DNA of 8,196 nucleotides, from assembly GCA_031274115.1 (NCBI GenBank), contig JAISQP010000179.1, positions 1 to 8,196 on the forward strand, given 5' to 3'. The stretch comes from Synergistaceae bacterium (lineage in GTDB: Bacteria > Synergistota > Synergistia > Synergistales > Synergistaceae). Numbering within the stretch: position 1 is the first letter of the stretch; every line of letters starts with the position of its first letter. The translations under genes and the position numbers were made by a program. Below the pieces are notes generated by a model, which had not been told where the DNA came from, did not search any database, and saw only the letters and a program-made list of their open reading frames with translations. Of the stretch, positions 1 through 7,020 are shown one piece after another.

Positions 1-2739
1 CTCGACGACCTCGACGACGTTTCGTTTCCGATAAAGTGCCCGGGAGACGATAACTGGCTCATCGTAATAGCCTCCGGCATGGAGGTGAAGCCGTCGAACC
101 CAAACGCGTACAGTTACCGTTCCTGGGAGGCGGTGAAGAACCTCTATGACTACACCGACAGGAAAAACCCGAATCACCTGAAAGTCACTACCATGAGATA
201 TAAGAGATCGGCTTCGGACCCGTCGAAGAGAGTCCGCGCGTACAGCGAGGTCGACCTCGGCAAGCCCATTCGTACGCTTGTGATCGGGATAGTCGGCAAT
301 CCCGAGGACCCCGAGATAAAAAGAGACCCCTTTTTGAAGTCGCGGGTCGAAGAAATGCGCGAAAATCTTAACATGATGGCGAGAGCTGGACAGGGCGTCA
401 ACCCTCACGACAAGTCCTCCGATATAACGGCCTACTTCGCGGACGACGTTCCCTCCTTGCTCAACGCGGTCAACGAGGCCCTTCTTTTTATCAACGACTC
501 AGTCGCCGAGCAGACCGGCAGGGGGTCTGTCCCGACGTCGCCATCCATGGACGGCGACGTGGACGCCCTCAGCATGTACCTGTACAGCTACCGTATCATG
601 CGCACGAATCAATGGGAGGGCGCCCTGACGAGATATGAGGCTAAGCGTGGCGCCGACGGGAACCTGACGCTCTCGCCCAAATGGGAGCTTGGGGAGAAAA
701 TACTGGCGGCCAGGGGAACGCGAAACCTGAGATATTGGGGGGGCGACACAAAAGGTTTTGTAGCGCTGGCTGCCGGAGACCCTCATTTTCGCGATCTCAC
801 CGACATGACCGTGAACCGGATGGATTCTGGAGGACTGCCTGCCGGGGCGTTTTCGAAACAGAACCCGCACGACGCGATGTACAAGTGGCTGCAGGGATAC
901 GAATATTCATATTCGGAGGACAAGACATTTGACCGGTCGAGCATGTTGAGCGACATGGGGCAGTCAGGAGTGGTGTTCGTCGACAACCCGGCGTCGGTCG
1001 ACTCGCTGCCCGGTTATCAGGCGTGGGCGAACGGCATTGCTAACATGAATATGACTCAGTCGCCCATGCTCTACACTCAGACGAACGACGGCATTCTGCA
1101 CGTCGTCGACCCGGTGCGCGGAGATGAAAAGATGGCCGTTCTTCCGCCTCCGACTCTTATAAAGTCGCGCCTCGCGACGCTCAAGACGACGGTTTTTCAG
1201 GATAAACTCAGGTGGATAGACGCAGTGAGACCGGAGGGCGATGGGAAGCTTCGGTCGAACGCTGCTTACGTGCTTGACGGTTCGCTGCAGAAGAGGCAGT
1301 TCGATATGAGCGGAAACGGAACAGGTTGGGGAACCTTTCTCCTGGGGACTACGGGCCGCGCGGGAAACGGGCTCTATATGATGGACCTCGCGAGGTATGA
1401 CGCTCCCAGGTTCATGTGGTACAGGGAAAAGATAGACGATTCTCTGGCTATGATGGACGCGCGTCAGAACGGACCTGTCTTTAAGGACAGCGTATCCCTG
1501 GGACCTGACCTGATCCCCTATATGAAACTTGGCTTCAACGCTCCAAAGCCGTCCATGGGCGTGACCGGCCGTCTCAATCCTTTTCAGGACACCCTCAATT
1601 TCATTGCGGTCTCTGGAGGAGTCATGACTGACGTTGACCTTGGCAAAAACGGCAAGGAGGGAGCGGCGCTGCTTATAATAGATCCAAAGAATGGCCGCGT
1701 CATCAAGGCTTTCGACAGCGATTCTCTGGAGCGCGGGGACCCCGCCTGGCGACGGGGCGGGGGCAGGATTGGGCTCGCGCCTTACATGGGGATGATGACA
1801 TCCGAGCCCACAATCTACCGCTCCGACGTCAATTTATATATGGCGGGGCGGATATTCGCGGCGGACAATAGGGGAAATATTTTCTGCGTGCCGCTCGAGG
1901 AGGATATCGGGAGCAACGATGTCGCGCCTGTCTCAATCAGTATGTGGAAGGCAAGGACTATCGCGACTTTGCAGACGAACGCCTCCGCTGACATAAGCCC
2001 TGCCGCTTACTCAATCCCTCACGGCATGGCGGCGGGTAAAGACGGCAAGCATATCTGGCTGGCTGGAGGCACTGCTGACGTAGTCACAAAGGTAAACGGC
2101 AGTCTGTCCGATGGAGTTCTTTCAAACGAGAGCCAGATGATCTTCGCGTTCAGGACACACGACGCTCAGCAGCGCACATTGACGAGGGACGACATGAAGA
2201 AGCTTTCGGTGTCCGACGCGAGCGCGTTGGCTGAAAGCGACAACAAAGAGGGGTGGTATATGCCTCTAGCGATGGAGAGCCAGGGTAAATTCCGTGAGTA
2301 TGTATCGGCGAAGCCGACTCTGATAAATGGAACGCTGTATATCACTACGTTTATTCAGAAGACGATCGATCCGGACAATATGGATATTTGTAACGCCGTC
2401 AGGACGCTATACGGCGACAGCAGGCTCTATGCGCTCGATGTGAGAACGGGCGCGCCAAGCCTCTGGGTTGACCCGAAAGGCGGCAACCGGGTGAAATACG
2501 TAAATTTACAGGGAGTCAAGGTAACAGGAATAGCGCGTTCGAATATGGGCGGCAGGAACACCCTGCTGCTGACGCTGGACAATCTGTCGGGAGAGTTCGA
2601 TCCGACAAAGACAGGTCAGAAAAATTTGAAAAGCGTGAATGGCGTCAACTCCTTGGCCGAAGTGGAGCTTCCTGTCAATGGAGGGAATTCGAGCCTGAAT
2701 AAAGGAGAGACCGTCATCCTCTACTGGATCAGCAAGTAA
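1..2739 (+). CDS. PilY1/PilC-family type IV pilus tip or surface protein, C-terminal part (5' end outside window)
   Basis: The frame is open from base 1 to the TAA at 2737-2739 (912 residues). The ATG at 79 has no ribosome binding site and the protein reads sensibly before it (NWLIVIASG), so the true start lies upstream. In PilY1 proteins a von Willebrand A-like domain is followed by a beta-propeller; they promote pilus extension and adhesion at the cell surface. Numbering from the ATG at 79: residues 1-145 look like the end of the VWA-like domain (ITAYFADD followed by a helix, about 116-140). About 163-220 hold the usual linker (QWEGALTRYEA, then W and AARG). The propeller follows, with TNDGILHVVDP (335-345), AYVLDG (396-401), GNGLYMMDL (429-437), SLGPDLIPYMKLGF (473-486), LLIIDPKNGRVI (531-542) and YMAGRIFAADNRGNIF (587-602). 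I see no PilY1-type DxDxNxD calcium loop in this part. The family call is firm; whether it acts in pilus function or as another surface adhesin is inferred. The downstream genes are convergent and functionally unrelated. Confidence 0.82.
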   Translation, partial: LDDLDDVSFPIKCPGDDNWLIVIASGMEVKPSNPNAYSYRSWEAVKNLYDYTDRKNPNHLKVTTMRYKRSASDPSKRVRAYSEVDLGKPIRTLVIGIVGNPEDPEIKRDPFLKSRVEEMRENLNMMARAGQGVNPHDKSSDITAYFADDVPSLLNAVNEALLFINDSVAEQTGRGSVPTSPSMDGDVDALSMYLYSYRIMRTNQWEGALTRYEAKRGADGNLTLSPKWELGEKILAARGTRNLRYWGGDTKGFVALAAGDPHFRDLTDMTVNRMDSGGLPAGAFSKQNPHDAMYKWLQGYEYSYSEDKTFDRSSMLSDMGQSGVVFVDNPASVDSLPGYQAWANGIANMNMTQSPMLYTQTNDGILHVVDPVRGDEKMAVLPPPTLIKSRLATLKTTVFQDKLRWIDAVRPEGDGKLRSNAAYVLDGSLQKRQFDMSGNGTGWGTFLLGTTGRAGNGLYMMDLARYDAPRFMWYREKIDDSLAMMDARQNGPVFKDSVSLGPDLIPYMKLGFNAPKPSMGVTGRLNPFQDTLNFIAVSGGVMTDVDLGKNGKEGAALLIIDPKNGRVIKAFDSDSLERGDPAWRRGGGRIGLAPYMGMMTSEPTIYRSDVNLYMAGRIFAADNRGNIFCVPLEEDIGSNDVAPVSISMWKARTIATLQTNASADISPAAYSIPHGMAAGKDGKHIWLAGGTADVVTKVNGSLSDGVLSNESQMIFAFRTHDAQQRTLTRDDMKKLSVSDASALAESDNKEGWYMPLAMESQGKFREYVSAKPTLINGTLYITTFIQKTIDPDNMDICNAVRTLYGDSRLYALDVRTGAPSLWVDPKGGNRVKYVNLQGVKVTGIARSNMGGRNTLLLTLDNLSGEFDPTKTGQKNLKSVNGVNSLAEVELPVNGGNSSLNKGETVILYWISK

Positions 2740-2750
2740 CGCTCACCCGC

Positions 2751-2788
2751 CCCCGCATGGCTGACGATGTCTATCCGGTCATGCGGGG
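2751..2788. terminator. Inverted repeat between convergent genes, possible weak terminator
   Basis: CCCCGCATG at 2751-2759 is repeated as its exact complement CATGCGGGG at 2780-2788, around a 20-nt loop. It starts 12 nt after the stop of the PilY1-like gene. A GC-rich 9-bp stem between two convergent genes fits a transcription end point. However, no T-tract follows directly on either strand; the nearest on the + strand is TTTTT at 2810-2814, about 21 nt away. It is therefore not a textbook intrinsic terminator. The rest of the 2740-2964 gap shows no gene, and no good hairpin with a T-tract follows the carB stop. Confidence 0.4.
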
Positions 2789-2964
2789 CGTCGGCGCCTC
2801 AATCCTTGATTTTTAATCGTAAATATACGTTGGACAGTCATGTATACGCTCAAGGGAAAAGCTGATTTATTGTTAGGGGCCTGAAGGGTAAAGATTTAAA
2901 CCACCGATGATCTCTGCGTTTGCAAACAACAGCATGTCGTTTCAGCGATTCAATCAGCGTTTCC

Positions 2965-3828
2965 TTAAATTTCCACCGAGCCTTCGAAGACTCTGTGAAC
3001 CTTGCAGAGGAGAATGACCTCGTCTCCGGAGTAGTCGACGGTCATATCCCCTCCGTTCTGTATCACCCGCACCGGACGTCGTTTGGAGCAAAAACCGTTT
3101 TCAACCGCCGCGACCACAGCGGCGCAGGCGCCGCTGCCGCTGGCTGGCGTCTCTCCGTCTCCGCGCTCCCATATTCTCATCTTGAGAGTCGTCTCGTCAA
3201 GCACCTGTACAAACTCGACGTTGGAGCGCATCGGGAAGATAGGCGCCCTCTCCACCTTGGCGCCTATAGAGGAAACTCGGGCCTTCTCGACATCGTCGCA
3301 GAACATAACGCAGTGCGGGCTCCCCATCGAGACGCAGGTCACAGAAAAGGTCTCGTCTCCTATGTCAACCACGCGCCCCAGAATTTTATCGCCGGGCAGC
3401 TCGACCGGTATCGAGGACGGCGCGAAAAGCGGCGCGCCGAGGTTTACCCGGCCGGATACCGCCATCCCGTACCGCGTAAAAAGCTCCAGCTTTCTCACCC
3501 CGCTCTGCGTTTCGACCGATATCGACTTCTCCCCGCGAGTGAGGCCTTTCTCATAAAGGTACTTGCCGACGCAGGCGACCGCCGAGGCGCTCATCAGCCC
3601 TTCGCTGCCGTCTGTGTTGAAAAGCCGCATCTTCGCCTCCGCCGCTTCCGAGGGGCATATCATGACGACGCCATGCCCGCCGACTCCGAAGTGCCTGTCC
3701 GCGAGCATTATAGAAAGAGACTCCGGATAGGTTATGCGCTCGACGCCGTCCAGGCAGTCGAAGTAAAGGTCGTCCTTGCCGCAGCTGTGCATTTTACAGA
3801 AGTTCAAGGTGATTTTCGACCTTCGCAT
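2965..3828 (-). other. DapF-like domain of the CarB fusion, catalytic cysteines replaced by serine
   Basis: This domain covers residues 1065-1351 of the fusion (287 residues; E. coli DapF is about 274). It aligns by eye along the whole family: FCKMHSCGKDD (1074-1084), DRHFGVGGHG (1108-1117), MRLFNTDGSE (1131-1140), CVGKYLYEKGL (1150-1160), VSMGSPH (1230-1236), RSNVEFV (1265-1271), WERGDGET (1284-1291), SGSGACAAVVAA (1294-1305) and VFEGSVEI (1344-1351). DapF interconverts LL- and meso-diaminopimelate with two cysteines, one in the family's CGN motif and one in ACGTG or ACGSG. Here these read SAS (Ser1144, codon at 3589-3591) and ASGSG (Ser1294, codon at 3139-3141). The family's GND near the start is GKD, and MGNPH is MGSPH. 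Asn1135, Asn1267 and Glu1285-Arg1286 are kept. Ordinary epimerase activity is therefore unlikely. Met1065 could be the relic start of a once separate gene. Confidence 0.88.
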
Positions 3829-6800
3829 GTCGTTGATATCGACAAGCTCGATGTTCTCCTCGCTGTATCGGCTTTTCAGGCTGTCAGCGACCGCGATTGC
3901 GGTGTCGATGGATGTCAGGCACGGGATGCCGAGCCGGGTCGCGAGCGCCCTTATCCTTGAACTTTCACGGGCCGGATCCCGGCCGCGCGCGGAGGTCGAG
4001 ACGACGTACCGGACCTTGCCGCTCTCCAGGAGCGTCATCGCGTTGTCCGATGACTCCCCTATCTTGTGTATCACGATAGCTGGAAGCCCAGCCCTCGAGA
4101 GAACGCCGGCCGTCCCCCTCGTCGCGTAGAGCTTGAAACCCAGCGAGGCGTATCTCTTGGCGACCTCGACTATCTCGGGCTTGTCTCCGTCCCGCACGGT
4201 CAAGAACACCCCTCCGCCTCGGTCCATCCTGTAGCCGGCCGCCACAAGCCCCTTGAACATGGCCTCCTCCAATGTCTTGCCGATGCCTAGCACCTCGCCG
4301 GTCGATTTCATCTCGGGGCCCAACTGAGCGTCTACGCCGTGAAGCTTCTCGAACGAGAAGACCGGAACCTTGACCGCGGAGTACGGAACGGGGGGATAGA
4401 GGCCAGCCCTGTAGCCCATTTCCGCGAGGTTCTCGCCCAGCATGGCGCGAGTCGCCAGCTCGACCAGAGGAACGCCGGTCACCTTGCTGATATAGGGGAC
4501 TGTGCGGGACGCGCGCGGGTTGACCTCTATGACGTACAGGTCTCCGCCGTAAACTATATACTGAACGTTTACGAGACCTCTCATATTCATGGCAAGCGCT
4601 ATCCTTCGGGTGTGGTCGACTATGCGGTCCACCAGGGAGTCGTCGATGTTGAGGGCCGGATACACCGCTATGGAGTCCCCGGAGTGTACGCCGGTCCGCT
4701 CGACGTGCTCCATTATGCCGGGTATCAGGATGTCCTCTCCGTCGCAGACGGCGTCAACCTCGATCTCGATCCCGCGCAAATACTTGTCTATCAGGACGGG
4801 AGCGTCGATGCCGTCGGACAATATTATGTCCATGTACTCCCGGAGATCGTCGTCCGAGAACGCGATGCTCATGTTCTGGCCACCGAGTACATACGACGGC
4901 CTGACGAGGACCGGGTACCCGAGCCGGTTCGCCACCTCCAGAGCCTCCTCCGCCGTCCGGACGGTTCCGCCCTCCGGGCGCAGTATCCCCAGCTCCTCGA
5001 GCAGCGCGTCGAACCGTTCTCTGTCCTCCGCGAGGTCTATGCTGTCAAACGGGGCGCCCATTATCTCGTATCCGTTTTCATGCAGGAAGCCGGCGAGCTT
5101 TATCGCCGTCTGCCCCCCGTAGGCGGCCACAACCCCTATGGGCTTTTCGATGTCCAGGATGTCCTTTACGTCCTCCGGCGTCAGGGGCTCGAAGTACAGG
5201 CGGTCCGCAGTGTCAAAGTCGGTCGAGACCGTCTCCGGATTGTTGTTTATCATCACTACCTGGAAACCCAGTCTCTTTAGAACGCTGACGCAGTGAACGC
5301 TGGAGTAATCGAACTCAATCCCCTGGCCGATCCGTATCGGCCCGGAGCCAAGCACGACCACCGTGCCTCTGCCCTTTTTTCGCTTCCCCTCTGCTATAGC
5401 CTCAAGAGCCTCGTTCTCCTCGTCGCGCGTTGAGTAAAAGTAAGGCGTGACCGCGGCAAATTCACCCGCACAGGTATCGACCATTTTGTACGAAGCTGGG
5501 ATGCGGCGTTTCACCCTGTCTCCCGTAATTTTTTCGAGCACAGCGTCCGTATAACCGAGTCTCTTGCCCTCGCTGTATATTTCGTCGCGGAGCCCTTCCT
5601 TTCTCAGGCGCTCCTCGTAGTCCGCGAGTCCTTTCAGCTTTTCGAGGAACCAATGGTCGATCTCCGTTGCCTCGTGAATCTCGTCGCACCCGACGCCGCG
5701 CCTCAAGGCCTCGAAAATCTGAAATATCCTCTCGTCAGTCGCGGTCCGCAGAGCTTTCTTCAACTCGTCGTCCGATAAGCCCTCCAGCTTGGAGAGGTAG
5801 AGGGTTTGCTGGTGAATCTCAGCGCCGCGGATCGCCTTCATGAGCGCCGACTCGAAGCTCGACCCGAGCGACATCACCTCCCCGGTCGCCTTCATCTGTG
5901 TCCCGATAGTTCGAGGCGCGCCGGTGAACTTGTCGAACGGCCAGCGCGGGAACTTGAGCGCTACATAGTCCAGAGCCGGCTCGAAGCAGGCGCAGGTCTT
6001 CCCTGTGACGGCGTTCGGAATCTCGTCCAGCGTGTAGCCCACCGCGATCTTAGCCGCAACCTTCGCGATGGGGTATCCAGTCGCCTTAGACGCCAGCGCG
6101 GAAGATCGCGAGACCCTGGGGTTCACCTCTATCACGGCGTACTCGAAACTGTCGGTCGCGAGGGCGAACTGACAGTTACAGCCGCCCTCTATCTCCAGCT
6201 CCGTTATTATGTCAAGCGCGGCGCTCCGCAGCATCTGATATTCCGCGTCCGCCAGAGTCAGGGCGGGCGCCGCGACGATGCTATCGCCGGTGTGTATTCC
6301 GACCGGGTCGAAGTTTTCCATGCTGCATACCGCTATAACGTTGCCGGCGGCGTCGCGCATTACCTCGAACTCTATCTCCTTCCCGCCGGCGACGGATTTC
6401 TCGATTAAAACCTGCCCTATGGGCGACAGGCGCAGCCCGTCTCCCGCCACGCGCCGCAGTTCCTCCTCGCAGCCGGCCATCCCTCCGCCGGCGCCTCCGA
6501 GCGTGAAGGCCGGGCGCACTATCAGGGGGTATCCGATCCCATCCGCGAAAGCGACGGCGTCGCCAACGTTCTCGACGACCCGCGACGGAATCACCGGCTG
6601 CCCTATCTTCTCCATCGTCTCCTTGAAAAGCCTGCGATCCTCCGCTCTGTCTATGGTATCCAGCCTCGCGCCGAGGAGCCTCGCGCCGCGCGACTCGAGA
6701 AAACCCTCCCTCGCGAGCTTCATCGCGAGCGTAAGCCCGATCTGCCCTCCTAGCGTAGGCAACACTCCGTCGGGCTTCTCCTTCTCTATGATCCTCTTCA

Positions 6801-7020
6801 TGACGGTTGGGGTGAGCGGCTCTATGTAGATTGAATCCGCGGTTGCGGAGTCCGTCATTATGGTGGCCGGGTTCGAGTTGACGAGCACTATCTCCAGTCC
6901 GTCCTCCTTCAACGCCCGGCACGCCTGCGTTCCCGCGTAGTCAAACTCGGCAGCCTGCCCGATGACTATCGGTCCGGAACCTATAACCAATACTTTGCGA
7001 ATGCTTTTGTCAAGCGGCAT
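2965..7020 (-). CDS. carB: Carbamoyl-phosphate synthase large subunit fused to a DapF-like (diaminopimelate epimerase fold) domain
   Basis: This 1351-residue protein is about 280 residues longer than an ordinary CarB (about 1070). The CarB part is complete. The first synthetase half has GSGPIVIGQAAEFDYAG (14-30), GGQIG (91-95), the ATP-grasp region from about 128, ENFDPVGIHTGDS (235-247) and NPRVSRSSALASKATGYPIA (300-319). The oligomerisation region spans about 400-550. The second half repeats these motifs: GSGPIRIGQGIEFDYS (558-573), ERTGVHSGDS (774-783) and NPRASRTVPYISKVTG (834-849). An MGS-like allosteric domain covers about 935-1062 (LYATRGTAGVL, 964-974). The enzyme makes carbamoyl phosphate from bicarbonate, ammonia delivered by CarA, and two ATP. 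Residues 1065-1351 are the DapF-like domain, described separately. The ATG at 7018-7020 lies inside the end of carA (11-bp overlap), with a G-rich stretch upstream (7030-7035), so translation is probably coupled to carA. The stop is TAA at 2965-2967. I see no frameshift or internal stop; CPSase activity is expected to be intact. Confidence 0.95.
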   Translation of the reverse strand: MPLDKSIRKVLVIGSGPIVIGQAAEFDYAGTQACRALKEDGLEIVLVNSNPATIMTDSATADSIYIEPLTPTVMKRIIEKEKPDGVLPTLGGQIGLTLAMKLAREGFLESRGARLLGARLDTIDRAEDRRLFKETMEKIGQPVIPSRVVENVGDAVAFADGIGYPLIVRPAFTLGGAGGGMAGCEEELRRVAGDGLRLSPIGQVLIEKSVAGGKEIEFEVMRDAAGNVIAVCSMENFDPVGIHTGDSIVAAPALTLADAEYQMLRSAALDIITELEIEGGCNCQFALATDSFEYAVIEVNPRVSRSSALASKATGYPIAKVAAKIAVGYTLDEIPNAVTGKTCACFEPALDYVALKFPRWPFDKFTGAPRTIGTQMKATGEVMSLGSSFESALMKAIRGAEIHQQTLYLSKLEGLSDDELKKALRTATDERIFQIFEALRRGVGCDEIHEATEIDHWFLEKLKGLADYEERLRKEGLRDEIYSEGKRLGYTDAVLEKITGDRVKRRIPASYKMVDTCAGEFAAVTPYFYSTRDEENEALEAIAEGKRKKGRGTVVVLGSGPIRIGQGIEFDYSSVHCVSVLKRLGFQVVMINNNPETVSTDFDTADRLYFEPLTPEDVKDILDIEKPIGVVAAYGGQTAIKLAGFLHENGYEIMGAPFDSIDLAEDRERFDALLEELGILRPEGGTVRTAEEALEVANRLGYPVLVRPSYVLGGQNMSIAFSDDDLREYMDIILSDGIDAPVLIDKYLRGIEIEVDAVCDGEDILIPGIMEHVERTGVHSGDSIAVYPALNIDDSLVDRIVDHTRRIALAMNMRGLVNVQYIVYGGDLYVIEVNPRASRTVPYISKVTGVPLVELATRAMLGENLAEMGYRAGLYPPVPYSAVKVPVFSFEKLHGVDAQLGPEMKSTGEVLGIGKTLEEAMFKGLVAAGYRMDRGGGVFLTVRDGDKPEIVEVAKRYASLGFKLYATRGTAGVLSRAGLPAIVIHKIGESSDNAMTLLESGKVRYVVSTSARGRDPARESSRIRALATRLGIPCLTSIDTAIAVADSLKSRYSEENIELVDINDMRRSKITLNFCKMHSCGKDDLYFDCLDGVERITYPESLSIMLADRHFGVGGHGVVMICPSEAAEAKMRLFNTDGSEGLMSASAVACVGKYLYEKGLTRGEKSISVETQSGVRKLELFTRYGMAVSGRVNLGAPLFAPSSIPVELPGDKILGRVVDIGDETFSVTCVSMGSPHCVMFCDDVEKARVSSIGAKVERAPIFPMRSNVEFVQVLDETTLKMRIWERGDGETPASGSGACAAVVAAVENGFCSKRRPVRVIQNGGDMTVDYSGDEVILLCKVHRVFEGSVEI

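Noticed and set aside
79..81. ATG at 79 as the start of the PilY1-like gene
   Set aside because: No Shine-Dalgarno sequence lies before it, and the frame is open to base 1 with domain-like protein sequence upstream. The gene starts before the window.
2918..2927. 10-bp perfect palindrome GTTTGCAAAC in the gap between convergent genes
   Set aside because: Short, with arms that do not extend, and not near a promoter. It is compatible with chance.
2942..2959. Repeated CGCTGA (- strand) just after the carB stop, with GATTGAATC between
   Set aside because: Only two 6-bp copies and a weak stem with no T-tract. Not enough for a repeat family or a terminator.
2965..3828. Calling the tail a functional diaminopimelate epimerase (dapF)
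   Set aside because: Both catalytic cysteines and several substrate contacts are changed, so the family name alone would mislead.
2920..3960. Open frame of 346 codons on the + strand
   Set aside because: It lies wholly opposite the DapF-like and allosteric parts of carB, has no ribosome binding site and reads as arginine- and histidine-rich text without recognisable motifs. It is a shadow of a GC-rich gene.
4339..5280. Open frame of 313 codons on the + strand opposite carB
   Set aside because: It is antisense to highly conserved CarB motifs, and its composition mirrors them (many V, D, R, Y). No family resemblance is visible.
6281..6922. Open frame of 213 codons on the - strand inside carB in another frame
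   Set aside because: Very rich in Arg, Gly and Asp, with no start signal. It is a frame-shifted reading of carB.
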